Virus record (IMG/VR): IMGVR_UViG_3300009182_000287
Span: 1 to 26,046 of that record
Length of the DNA stretch: 26,046 nucleotides
Reading direction: 5' to 3' (one strand)
From: a virus
A model generated the notes under the pieces. The model saw only the letters and a list, made by a program, of their open reading frames with translations. It did not search any database and was not told the DNA's origin. Position numbers and translations under genes: made by a program. Every line of letters starts with the position of its first letter. Position 1 is the first letter of the stretch. Positions 1 through 5,847 of this stretch are shown here, piece by piece.

Positions 1-362
1 AAAAACTAAACGCAGAAGATAATACTGATGCGCTCTTAGCTGAAGCTGAATACATCTTCAACAATGCTGCCGAGTTTCTCGGTGGTGTTGAGGAAGAGTA
101 TCTCCTCGCAGCCTAAAAACTAATATCGGATCCTATTAAGGATATTAGGAGCTAATACAATAGGTTAGAGTGGTATCTACGACACTAGTAAAACAAGCGT
201 AGGGGGTAGATATAGACTCTTCACTATATCAGGCAGACTTTAAAAGATAGGTTGGTAAGCCACAGCAGCCTTTAGTCAACCAAATGCTAAACTTACATAA
301 GCGTGTAGAAGTATAGACTTAACATTGTAAACACAGGGGTTCGACTCCCCTCGCCTCCACCA
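1..362 (+). ncRNA. ssrA: tmRNA (3' part; 5' end lies outside the window)
   Basis: Transfer-messenger RNA rescues stalled ribosomes and tags the unfinished protein for proteolysis. The 3' end is a clear tRNA-like domain: a T arm of AGGGG, loop TTCGACT, CCCCT, then the 3' acceptor strand, discriminator A and an encoded CCA at 360-362. Upstream is an in-frame tag reading frame ending in Leu-Ala-Ala and a stop at 114-116. The 230 nt between would hold the pseudoknots. Tag and acceptor end lie in one continuous molecule, so this is the one-piece form rather than the two-piece form of alphaproteobacteria. The 5' acceptor strand is cut off by the window edge. Phage-borne tmRNAs are known but uncommon. 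Confidence 0.9.
12..116 (+). other. tmRNA tag-peptide reading frame (about 34 residues)
   Basis: Reading from a GCA resume codon at 12-14, the frame begins AEDNTDALLAEAEY and ends EEEYLLAA before a TAA at 114-116. The C-terminal LAA is the classic ClpXP-type degron. The resume context CTAAAC-GCA resembles that of bacterial tmRNAs. Most bacterial tags have about 8 to 15 residues, so about 34 acidic residues is long. The resume codon is inferred; the LAA end and stop are directly visible. Confidence 0.75.
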
Positions 363-368
363 ATTTAA

Positions 369-600
369 TAGTACTCGGCAAATTCCTCTCCACAGCTGTT
401 CGGAAAGTTATGTGATGAAACCGGGTCATTCGTGAGTCATAACAAAACTGATACATAATGGAAGACGTTCCAAGTTGTCAAGACAAAAAGGCTCACATTA
501 ATTTAGTAGACCTCCGGCGCCTCTCCATATTAAAACTTTATATGATTTTTGCTGCAGCTTTTCATATAAAGTATGTGATGCGTAATTCCGGAGGTGTCTT
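369..600 (+). ncRNA. candidate structured RNA: two related stem-loop units downstream of the tmRNA
   Basis: This gene-free stretch contains two units of similar build. Each begins TAGTA (369-373, 504-508) and continues into a 5' stem ending in CGG. Each then carries CCTCTCCA (385-392, 520-527), an insert of variable length, TATGTGATG (409-417, 572-580), and a closing 3' stem beginning CCGG. In unit 1 the outer stem is 373-378 with 421-426. GTTATG (407-412) can also pair with CATAAC (438-443), which would make a pseudoknot. In unit 2, 511-517 pairs with 588-594 around a perfect 10-bp inner stem (535-544 with 563-572). A short hairpin with GGAA/TTCC arms lies at 460-471. The family is unknown to me. 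Confidence 0.5.
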
Positions 601-607
601 TTAGTAG

Positions 608-653
608 ACCGGGCGGGCCTCTGTACATACAAGCTATCTCACGCCCGGTTTTT
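608..653 (+). terminator. rho-independent terminator with a long loop
   Basis: An 8-bp GC-rich stem ACCGGGCG (608-615) with CGCCCGGT (642-649) is followed by a run of five T (649-653). It would end transcripts from the tmRNA and the structured-RNA region. The 26-nt loop is large for a terminator. The element also begins with the TAGTAGACC seen at the start of the preceding unit and carries CCTCT just inside the stem, so it may be a third, shortened member of that family. Confidence 0.75.
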
Positions 654-661
654 AATAAATA
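654..661 (+). promoter_or_regulatory. T4-late-like promoter octamer upstream of the HNH gene
   Basis: AATAAATA differs from the T4 late consensus TATAAATA at one base and lies 4 nt before the ATG at 666. It overlaps the tail of the preceding terminator. At this distance the transcript would start at or within the start codon. Confidence 0.4.
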
Positions 662-665
662 ATGT

Positions 666-1025
666 ATGGCTTCAACACGCTTAATACATACTAGAGATAT
701 AGCACAAGGTAAGATACCTGTAGACGGGCCTCAGCGTTCCTCTAAGTGGGTCACTGTACGTAAAGAACATCTTAAGAATAATCCAAAGTGTGCTGTATGC
801 GAGGGTACCCAGCAATTAAACGTTCATCATATTCAGCCTTTTCATCTTCATCCTGATCTTGAACTTGAACCTAGTAATCTTATTACATTATGTGAAAGTG
901 CTAGCTATGGTATCATTTGTCATATACTTGTCGGTCATTTAGGAGACTATAAAAACATTAATCCGAACTCAGTTGAAGATGCTAAGACTTGGAATGCTAA
1001 ATTGAAGGAACAGCACTTTGAATAA
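666..1025 (+). CDS. HNH homing-type endonuclease (free-standing)
   Basis: A 119-residue protein with an HNH nuclease core: a zinc-knuckle pair C42-x2-C45, the His-His motif at 54-55 (NVHHIQPFHLHP), the conserved Asn in PSNLITLC near 71, and CHILVGHLGD near 85-94. The protein cuts DNA at a metal-dependent beta-beta-alpha site and probably acts as a selfish homing nuclease. The central block is the form common in T4-like marine phages. It lies next to tmRNA and tRNA genes, frequent sites for such elements. No intron is visible in a neighbouring gene. There is no Shine-Dalgarno; the start follows AATAAATAATGT directly. Confidence 0.85.
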   Translation: MASTRLIHTRDIAQGKIPVDGPQRSSKWVTVRKEHLKNNPKCAVCEGTQQLNVHHIQPFHLHPDLELEPSNLITLCESASYGIICHILVGHLGDYKNINPNSVEDAKTWNAKLKEQHFE

Positions 1026-1033
1026 ATATATAC

Positions 1034-1150
1034 ATGCTGTCTATCTTTGAGGGAGCTATGTCAGGATTACTGTTCCTAATATTTTTAGGTATATACAGCG
1101 TTGTTGTTATTATTAATTTTTTTGTTGCACTATATAAGAAATGGTTCTAA
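1034..1150 (+). CDS. small single-helix membrane protein
   Basis: A 38-residue open frame between the HNH gene and tRNA-Glu. One hydrophobic helix (about residues 9-33) is followed by a basic and aromatic end, LYKKWF. The start at 1034 is preferred because AATAAATA lies at 1021-1028, 5 nt upstream, although that octamer overlaps the HNH stop codon. An internal ATG at 1058 has GAGGGAG only 2 nt before it. No function is recognised. Small membrane proteins of this type are frequent among phage accessory genes. Confidence 0.5.
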   Translation: MLSIFEGAMSGLLFLIFLGIYSVVVIINFFVALYKKWF

Positions 1151-1162
1151 TATAGATTTAAT

Positions 1163-1234
1163 GTTCCCATAGTGTAACGGTTAGCACCTGTCCCTTTCAC
1201 GGATATAGTAGGGGTTCAAATCCCCTTGGGAATG
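1163..1234 (+). tRNA. tRNA-Glu (anticodon TTC)
   Basis: A full cloverleaf of 72 nt. The acceptor GTTCCCA pairs with TGGGAAT (first pair G-U), followed by discriminator G at 1234. The D arm contains GTGTAACGGTTAGCAC. The anticodon loop CTTTCAC gives anticodon TTC. The T arm is AGGGG, loop TTCAAAT, CCCCT. CCA is not encoded. It would decode GAA/GAG, which are frequent in the acidic proteins of this window. Confidence 0.95.
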
Positions 1235-1253
1235 CACTTTTTAAAATAAAAAG

Positions 1254-1261
1254 TATAAATA
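1254..1261 (+). promoter_or_regulatory. late promoter of hsp20
   Basis: A perfect T4 late promoter octamer TATAAATA. Initiation about 6 nt downstream would place the mRNA start near 1267, exactly at the left arm of the inverted repeat that brackets hsp20. Unlike most genes here, this leaves a leader of about 63 nt, which carries a real Shine-Dalgarno. Confidence 0.6.
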
Positions 1262-1265
1262 ATTT

Positions 1266-1297
1266 TAGCTCTTGGTGCTCAACAGACTAAGACTAAA
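1266..1297 (+). repeat. left arm of the inverted repeat flanking hsp20
   Basis: TCTTGGTGCTCAA (1270-1282) is the exact reverse complement of 1835-1847, and AAGACTAAA (1289-1297) matches the reverse complement of 1824-1832. TAGC at 1266-1269 also matches, with a one-base bulge. This arm lies in the hsp20 leader. Confidence 0.8.
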
Positions 1298-1315
1298 CAT
1301 ATTAACTCGCTTAAC

Positions 1316-1322
1316 AAAGGAG
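1316..1322 (+). promoter_or_regulatory. strong Shine-Dalgarno of hsp20
   Basis: AAAGGAG ends 7 nt before the ATG at 1330. This is one of the few textbook ribosome-binding sites in the window, and it fixes the hsp20 start. Confidence 0.85.
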
Positions 1323-1329
1323 AACACAT

Positions 1330-1815
1330 ATGACAACAACAATAACACCATACACGATAGGTCGGGTAATCCCGGCAGCAGGCACTGGTTATAGCCAACT
1401 TCCAGCCCTGTTTAACGAAAGTTGGTTAACAGACGTTCTTAAGGACTTCGATAAGGCATTTGATATTCCAAATGCTACATATCCTTATAACGTTAAATCA
1501 AAGACCGATAAAGACGGTAACCCGGTGTGCTACACTATTGAAGTAGCTCTAGCCGGAGTCGGCAAGGATAATATTAATGTAAAGGTGCAAGATAGGCATC
1601 TGAATATTGATATTAGAAAAGAAGAGGAAGTAGATGATGAAGCTACTTCCTACGTCAAGAAAGGTATTAGCAGGAGGAAGGGACAATTGTCTTTCGCTCT
1701 TTCTGATAAAACAGACGCAAAAAACATTTCATCAACATATACAGACGGCTTACTGCGAGTAGTCGTACCTGTAATTCAACCGGAGGTCTACAATATAGAC
1801 GTAAAAGTTGATTAA
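1330..1815 (+). CDS. Hsp20 / alpha-crystallin small heat-shock protein
   Basis: A 161-residue small heat-shock protein. Such proteins are ATP-independent holdases that form oligomers and keep unfolding proteins soluble. The alpha-crystallin domain covers roughly residues 48-150, including the YTIEVALAGVGKDNINVKV strand region and the family end motif around GLLRVVVPV. The start of the family I-x-I tail is not clear. Hsp20 is a characteristic gene of marine T4-like phages, where it is thought to support folding of phage proteins or host membranes late in infection. A perfect late promoter and a strong Shine-Dalgarno suggest high late expression. The gene lies between two tRNA genes and is bracketed by an inverted repeat in its leader and trailer. 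Confidence 0.9.
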   Translation: MTTTITPYTIGRVIPAAGTGYSQLPALFNESWLTDVLKDFDKAFDIPNATYPYNVKSKTDKDGNPVCYTIEVALAGVGKDNINVKVQDRHLNIDIRKEEEVDDEATSYVKKGISRRKGQLSFALSDKTDAKNISSTYTDGLLRVVVPVIQPEVYNIDVKVD

Positions 1816-1822
1816 GAGTTTA

Positions 1823-1852
1823 TTTTAGTCTTGATTGAGCACCAAGAGGCTA
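1823..1852 (+). repeat. right arm of the inverted repeat flanking hsp20
   Basis: TTGAGCACCAAGA (1835-1847) is the reverse complement of 1270-1282. The flanking TTTAGTCTT (1824-1832) is the reverse complement of 1289-1297. It begins 8 nt after the hsp20 stop codon, so in the mRNA the leader and trailer could base-pair. Confidence 0.8.
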
Positions 1853-1875
1853 TATAATTTCTGAATCAATATAAC

Positions 1876-1950
1876 GCGTCGGTGGCTGAGAGGTCAAAGG
1901 CAATCCTCTGCAAAAGGATAAAATCGTCAGTTCAAATCTGACTCGACGCT
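1876..1950 (+). tRNA. tRNA-Cys (anticodon GCA)
   Basis: A 75-nt cloverleaf. The acceptor GCGTCGG pairs with TCGACGC (last pair G-U), followed by discriminator T at 1950, as expected for Cys tRNAs. The anticodon stem ATCCT/AGGAT closes loop CTGCAAA, giving anticodon GCA. The T arm is GTCAG, loop TTCAAAT, CTGAC. CCA is not encoded. Confidence 0.93.
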
Positions 1951-1989
1951 TTAATTTTTTAAGCTTGTAAATAAAAAAATAATATATAG

Positions 1990-1997
1990 AATAAATA
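1990..1997 (+). promoter_or_regulatory. T4-late-like promoter octamer
   Basis: AATAAATA lies 5 nt before the ATG at 2003. No Shine-Dalgarno is present between them. Confidence 0.4.
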
Positions 1998-2002
1998 TCT
2001 AT

Positions 2003-2272
2003 ATGGAGCCTTACTCTATAAAAGATAACACGGTTAAGTGGAGTGGCTTTTATAAGAGTGAAGAGTTAGCACAAAAATGTTTAGAAGAAAGATTAATAGT
2101 GCTTTCTAAGAGAAAAAAAATTTTAAGCGCTAAAAAAGAACTTCAAATTAGAAAACCTACAAATGAACTTTTACATAAGTTGAATGAGCAACGCAAATCT
2201 GTTACTGAAGGAATGCTTCTCTATAAATTTACTGTTATCTTAGTCGATAAAAATAATTTAACGAACGAGTAG
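2003..2272 (+). CDS. hypothetical protein, 89 residues
   Basis: I do not recognise a family. The protein is lysine-, glutamate- and leucine-rich and largely helical: residues about 18-60 (EELAQKCLEERLIVLSKRKK onward) look like one long amphipathic or coiled-coil helix. A short beta-like tail follows (YKFTVILVDKNN). It has no signal peptide or membrane segment. The 3' end overlaps the convergent methyltransferase gene by 15 nt. The start follows an AATAAATA octamer. Confidence 0.6.
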   Translation: MEPYSIKDNTVKWSGFYKSEELAQKCLEERLIVLSKRKKILSAKKELQIRKPTNELLHKLNEQRKSVTEGMLLYKFTVILVDKNNLTNE

Positions 2273-2920
2273 TATATCTAAATCATCTTTAAAGATTATA
2301 GAATCGTGAGTTAAATTCAAAGAGTTCCAAATTTCTTCTCTTTTTTTCTTTGTTAGTTTACGAAGATCGGACGAATAACCACCTTTAATCATTTTTTCGT
2401 AAAATTCTGTTTTCAAAGGTATTTCAAGAAACTCATTTTTAAGTATAACTTCTCTGCCTAACGATACAAACCTATCAGCATTAGCATGTACGTTAAAAGG
2501 TTCTTGTAGCCATACTTCATTATTATTAAAATATGTTGGTTTAGGCATCTGTAAAATAAGAATAGTACTGTTTGAATATTTTTCTAATACGTCCCAAATA
2601 TTCGGTATTAAATGAAAGCTTTGTTTAAAGATTAAAAGATCAGGTTTAATATTATCATAATTTTGAAAATCTATATTTAAAAACTCAAACTCGTTCATAG
2701 TACGAAAATCTACATTATCTACTCCTATGAGATTAGTACAGTGAGATTTAAAACAACTTGTAAACGCACCTGTGCCACATCCTACATCTAAAATAGTATT
2801 AATAGGAAGTAGATTATATGAATTTAATAAACTAATACATTTCACAGCCCAATGGAATTCTCTGTTTGTAGAGTCACAAAATTCCTTCCAAAGTTTCCAG
2901 CTTTTTGAAGTTTCTTTCAT
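2258..2920 (-). CDS. class I SAM-dependent methyltransferase
   Basis: A 220-residue Rossmann-fold methyltransferase. Motif I is ILDVGCGTGAF (residues 43-53), the S-adenosylmethionine-binding glycine loop. The acidic ribose-binding residue is probably in LIGVDNV near 70, and motif IV is near KPDLLIFKQSFH (about 92-103). There are no target-recognition domains typical of DNA methyltransferases, so a small-molecule, RNA or protein substrate is as likely as DNA. It is transcribed alone from a sigma70-like promoter in the shared 2921-2975 region, divergently from the deaminase pair. Its C terminus overlaps the convergent gene at 2272. The substrate cannot be told from the sequence. Confidence 0.8.
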   Translation of the reverse strand: MKETSKSWKLWKEFCDSTNREFHWAVKCISLLNSYNLLPINTILDVGCGTGAFTSCFKSHCTNLIGVDNVDFRTMNEFEFLNIDFQNYDNIKPDLLIFKQSFHLIPNIWDVLEKYSNSTILILQMPKPTYFNNNEVWLQEPFNVHANADRFVSLGREVILKNEFLEIPLKTEFYEKMIKGGYSSDLRKLTKKKREEIWNSLNLTHDSIIFKDDLDILLVR

Positions 2921-2937
2921 ATATTATTTAATAAAGC

Positions 2938-2971
2938 TTGAATATTATAGCAAGAGTCTCTATAATATCAA
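2938..2971. promoter_or_regulatory. near-palindromic bidirectional sigma70-like promoter
   Basis: On the plus strand TTGAAT (2938-2943) is 17 nt from a perfect TATAAT (2961-2966). On the minus strand TTGATA (2971-2966) is 16 nt from a perfect TATAAT (2949-2944). The two promoters share one interval, the -35 of each lying just beyond the -10 of the other, because the DNA is an imperfect palindrome: CTTGAATATTATAG and CTATAATATCAAG around a 9-nt centre. The plus ATG is 10 nt from the -10 (leaderless or nearly so). The minus ATG is 24 nt away. Confidence 0.75.
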
Positions 2972-2975
2972 GAGA

Positions 2976-3386
2976 ATGAAGTACTTTAAGCGACTAGAAG
3001 AAATAGCTCAAAGTTTAGTTGGTTATAACTCTGATAGGCGTTGTAGACATTTTACCTTTATTTTGTATAAAAACCGATTAATTGCTACAGGTACAAATAA
3101 CACAAAAACACATCCCTTCAATCTTATTAATAGAAAGGTATCGAGAGTAACAGGAGAAGATTATTCTGATCAAAAGCACACCTGTTCTGAATTAAACGCT
3201 ATAATGAAGCTTAAACGTTTAACAAATATTGATACAAAAAAATGTATATTAATAAATATAAGATATGATAGAAACGATAAGGTAGCTTTAGCTAGACCTT
3301 GTCAAAGCTGTCAAAATCTATTACGTTATCATGAATTCAAACAAATTATCTGGTCAACTAATGATGGAAGTTACGGCTATGAATAA
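2976..3386 (+). CDS. cytidine-deaminase-fold protein (CSE / PCxxC zinc site)
   Basis: A 136-residue protein of the zinc-dependent deaminase superfamily. The catalytic motif is HTCSE with zinc ligand C70 and proton-shuttle E72, followed by PCQSC with ligands C109 and C112. A Cys first ligand is the arrangement of free cytidine deaminases, unlike the His of dCMP deaminases. The start at 2976 is preferred over a longer in-frame start at 2772, because the extension would run through the methyltransferase gene and promoter. It overlaps the next deaminase by 8 nt. The substrate (a nucleoside, a nucleic-acid cytosine, or something else) is unproven. Confidence 0.75.
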   Translation: MKYFKRLEEIAQSLVGYNSDRRCRHFTFILYKNRLIATGTNNTKTHPFNLINRKVSRVTGEDYSDQKHTCSELNAIMKLKRLTNIDTKKCILINIRYDRNDKVALARPCQSCQNLLRYHEFKQIIWSTNDGSYGYE

Positions 3387-3795
3387 CAGAATTGATTGGG
3401 ATACATACGCTCTTCGTTTAGCAGAAGTAGCAGCTCTTCGTTCTGAAGATCCTTTTGTACAAGTTGGTGCATGTGCTTTAGATAAAGATAATAGAGTGCT
3501 TGGTGTAGCCTATAACGGCTTAGCCCCTGGTAAGGTTGTAAATGACGTATTCTGGGCTGATAGAGATGGTAGACGGCCTTATATATTACATGCTGAAGTT
3601 AATTTACTAACAATGTTTAAACGTAATGAGGCTTATACTGTAGCATGCACTTTAATGCCTTGTTCATCGTGTGCTGCTCATATTGTAGCACATGGCGTTA
3701 AGAAAGTAATCTATAGGGATATCTATAGTAAAGATATAAAAGCTTTAGATATATTTGAGTTTTACAATATAGAAGTTAAACGAATAACATCTTAA
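3379..3795 (+). CDS. deoxycytidylate (dCMP) deaminase
   Basis: A 138-residue dCMP deaminase, turning dCMP into dUMP as substrate for thymidylate synthase. Zinc site: H71-A-E73, then P94-C95-S-S-C98. The N-terminal block IDWDTYALRLAEVAALRSED and AYNGLAPG are typical of the family. The start at 3379 is chosen over 3331 because it begins the conserved block and gives an 8-nt overlap (ATGAATAA) with the previous stop, which implies translational coupling. T4-like phages use this enzyme to balance the dNTP pool of AT-rich genomes. The 3' end overlaps the convergent gene by 4 nt. Confidence 0.88.
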   Translation: MNNRIDWDTYALRLAEVAALRSEDPFVQVGACALDKDNRVLGVAYNGLAPGKVVNDVFWADRDGRRPYILHAEVNLLTMFKRNEAYTVACTLMPCSSCAAHIVAHGVKKVIYRDIYSKDIKALDIFEFYNIEVKRITS

Positions 3796-4628
3796 CCAAA
3801 ATCTACACCGTAACCGTTACCGCCACCTGAACTATTGTAGTCTTTAATAGCAGCGCTAATTTCAGGGTCTTGTTCTGCATAACGTCTTGCTTCATTTCTA
3901 TCAGTAACAGCGGCTTCAGGTGTTTTGCTTGTTCCACTAGCATTAGCTTGAGACTCTAAAATACCTTTATTAATTAATTCCTTAAGATATTTTTTAACTT
4001 TACCGAGCTCAAGACCTGACATTTGAAGTTGTTTTACTATTTTAGAACCAGTATTTGTTTCTCCAGAAAGACCGCCAATCTTGTTATAAATTGAAAGAAG
4101 ATCACCAGTAAGAGTACCTGCTTTAATTTCATCATCACTCTTAATATAATAATCAACTTTCAAATCAAAATCTGTGTTTGTATCGATATGCTCTTCAGCA
4201 CTTACATCATCTTCAGCCTTATCAGCTACCTCTTCATATTCTCTTTCAGTAGGTTCAGGTTTTGACAGTGTAGTTGTACCGTCCCTTTCATCAGTAATAA
4301 TTTTAGCACTTCTAAGAGCTGTATGAATACGACGAGCAGCAAATTTTGCATTGGTCATATTAATACCAGCAACTTCTTTAACAATAGGTGCTATATCTTC
4401 TTCTTGAAACTCTTTAAATTTTTTATCGGAGTGACCGCCTAAAGTACGAAGTTTTTCAATTGTCTTACGAGCTACTTCTTTTGATTGTTCGGGAGTTAAA
4501 GCATAATCCACTCCCGCTGAAAACGTTGCTTCAGCTTCTTCACCTGTTCCTTCATAGTCTGGTGCAATATCAATAGGCATCATTTCTGAAATGAGGTTTT
4601 CGTAAAGAGAATCAAAAGAGTTTGTCAT
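3792..4628 (-). CDS. acidic protein with a putative capsid-targeting leader
   Basis: A 278-residue, strongly acidic protein of no recognised family. The N terminus FDSLYENLISE, then M16, fits the T4 capsid-targeting pattern with an (I/L)-x-E cleavage site at ISE (13-15). Two helical segments, about 45-110 and 185-225, look like small winged-helix modules (for example SKIVKQLQMSGLELGKVKKY, then LKELINKGILES). A Glu/Asp-rich linker lies between them and the C terminus is glycine-rich. It is the last gene of the long minus-strand operon. It could be a DNA-binding internal head protein or a scaffold component; this is inference. Confidence 0.65.
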   Translation of the reverse strand: MTNSFDSLYENLISEMMPIDIAPDYEGTGEEAEATFSAGVDYALTPEQSKEVARKTIEKLRTLGGHSDKKFKEFQEEDIAPIVKEVAGINMTNAKFAARRIHTALRSAKIITDERDGTTTLSKPEPTEREYEEVADKAEDDVSAEEHIDTNTDFDLKVDYYIKSDDEIKAGTLTGDLLSIYNKIGGLSGETNTGSKIVKQLQMSGLELGKVKKYLKELINKGILESQANASGTSKTPEAAVTDRNEARRYAEQDPEISAAIKDYNSSGGGNGYGVDFG

Positions 4629-4641
4629 ATATGTTATATAT

Positions 4642-5019
4642 TTAAGGGATAGATGTTTTAATTTCTAATATTTTATTGTAATATTGTGACGGTGTTATAT
4701 TTTTAATTCTACAATTCTTCAATTCAGAATAATATAAATCATTTTTTCCGGCAAGAGCTTTTACACGATAATCAAAATAAATTAAATTTTCACTAGGGTA
4801 ATACTCAACATTAAACGGTATTGGTATTTCAAAACATTCTTTATTATTTTTGTTACTTAATAAAGTAAACTGAATATAAAAATGAGAAAGTTTAAAAATA
4901 ATAAGTCTACCTTGTTTTAAGTTTTTTTTACCTAAAGTGAAAAAAACGTTACCTTGAAGGTTTTTAACAAAAAAATCTTCTCCTGGTATATTATCGATGT
5001 ATGTGTTGGTTACGGACAT
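4642..5019 (-). CDS. hypothetical protein, 125 residues
   Basis: No family recognised. The sequence is rich in aromatic and beta-branched residues (GRLIIFKLSHFYIQFTLL, ENLIYFDYRVKAL), suggesting a small all-beta domain. The C terminus, SQYYNKILEIKTSIP, is helical. It is soluble, with no signal peptide. The start codon overlaps the stop of the upstream gene by one base (TAATG), so it is translationally coupled. Confidence 0.65.
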   Translation of the reverse strand: MSVTNTYIDNIPGEDFFVKNLQGNVFFTLGKKNLKQGRLIIFKLSHFYIQFTLLSNKNNKECFEIPIPFNVEYYPSENLIYFDYRVKALAGKNDLYYSELKNCRIKNITPSQYYNKILEIKTSIP

Positions 5020-5408
5020 TATGTATTAATAAATGCTGCCTTTTGATCAGATGACATAGATAAAAGGTTTTCGTTAAAATATTTCCAAAATTGTACTGGG
5101 TCTGGTGATGTTTTTATTACCGAAACGACATCTACATCATTACAATTTATCATTCGAAAATTTTGTAAAAAAATATCCCAGCAAGGTATTAAATTTTTAG
5201 CTGCTGGGTTATATTTTAAACTTCCATGAGATGGAGGATCATAATTAAGAATATTTCTTCCTAATTGAGAGTTAAGTAACTGAAAGTCATTAGTACATAA
5301 CATTCGTCTATAATCTTTATAACCGGGCTTTTCAATACGTCGTCTAAATCTTAATTCAACAACACTATTTTGAAGCATTATAGTTAATGCACCAATTCCT
5401 ATTCTCAC
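5019..5408 (-). CDS. WYL_2 / Sm-like SH3-fold protein (tentative)
   Basis: A 129-residue protein whose core (about residues 17-95) has a block RRRIEKPGYKDYRRMLCT and a later QNFRMINCNDVDVV. It resembles small phage proteins assigned to the WYL_2 Sm-like SH3 beta-barrel family, which have a conserved R-x-M-x-C/R-T and a final F-R-x-I strand. Function in phages is unknown. The start is a GTG that overlaps the previous stop (GTGA). An ATG lies at codon 11, so the first ten residues are uncertain. The 3' end overlaps the next ATG by one base. Confidence 0.6.
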   Translation of the reverse strand: MRIGIGALTIMLQNSVVELRFRRRIEKPGYKDYRRMLCTNDFQLLNSQLGRNILNYDPPSHGSLKYNPAAKNLIPCWDIFLQNFRMINCNDVDVVSVIKTSPDPVQFWKYFNENLLSMSSDQKAAFINT

Positions 5409-5839
5409 TTTTTCTTTTTAATTATTTTCTTCTCAGGTGTAGGCACCTCCTTTTTTATTGTTTCGCAAATACCAAAAATTCTATCTTCAGATAAGAAGAT
5501 CATCATCTTACCGTTACGTTGAAGCCCTTGAAGTCCACGATCACCAGGAAAGATAACTGTATCTCCAACCTTAACCTGTCTACAGGAAGGACCAGTAAGT
5601 TTAACTCTAGCTATACGCCACGCTCTATTATCAACAACTTGACCAGGTAGAATAATACCATTACGAATAAGACTCTTACCGTCTTCAGCTACATCTAAAT
5701 ACTCTACAGCAATAACATCAGCAAGTAGTTCTACAATTTCATAATCCTCTGGAAGAGGCATATCCTTGTAATCTTCTGGAGCAATACCATTATAGTTATT
5801 GTTTCCTAGATCTTGTTCAATAGGTGGTGGGTTACGCAT
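5405..5839 (-). CDS. GroES-like co-chaperonin (T4 gp31-type)
   Basis: A 144-residue protein with a GroES-like barrel. After a proline-rich N terminus, the core runs from EIVELLADVIAVEYLD (about 34-49), through RNGIILP (the mobile-loop region), ARVKLTGPS and KVGDTVIFPGDRG, to EDRIFGICE, matching GroES strand order. The tail is lysine-rich (EKKIIKKKK). T4 gp31 replaces host GroES on GroEL so that the major capsid protein can fold. The same role is likely here but not shown. Its neighbours are replication and nucleotide-modification genes, and the stop overlaps the next GTG start. Confidence 0.72.
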   Translation of the reverse strand: MRNPPPIEQDLGNNNYNGIAPEDYKDMPLPEDYEIVELLADVIAVEYLDVAEDGKSLIRNGIILPGQVVDNRAWRIARVKLTGPSCRQVKVGDTVIFPGDRGLQGLQRNGKMMIFLSEDRIFGICETIKKEVPTPEKKIIKKKK

Positions 5840-5847
5840 AAAATAAT

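Noticed and set aside
458-604. A 48-codon open frame through the structured region after the tmRNA
   Set aside because: It runs through two nested perfect stems, has no ribosome-binding site, and its composition follows the hairpins; the RNA structure explains the sequence better.
369-665. Group I intron hosting the HNH gene, or a hammerhead ribozyme
   Set aside because: No split gene flanks the HNH gene, and neither the conserved group I core nor the hammerhead core (CUGANGA with GAAA) could be found.
1163-1950. Phage attachment site at the tRNA genes
   Set aside because: Both tRNAs are complete, there is no integrase in the window, and no repeated tRNA fragment is seen.
2772-2975. N-terminal extension of the Cys-type deaminase from ATG 2772
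   Set aside because: It would be read through the antisense methyltransferase gene and across the bidirectional promoter; the protein family starts near 2976.
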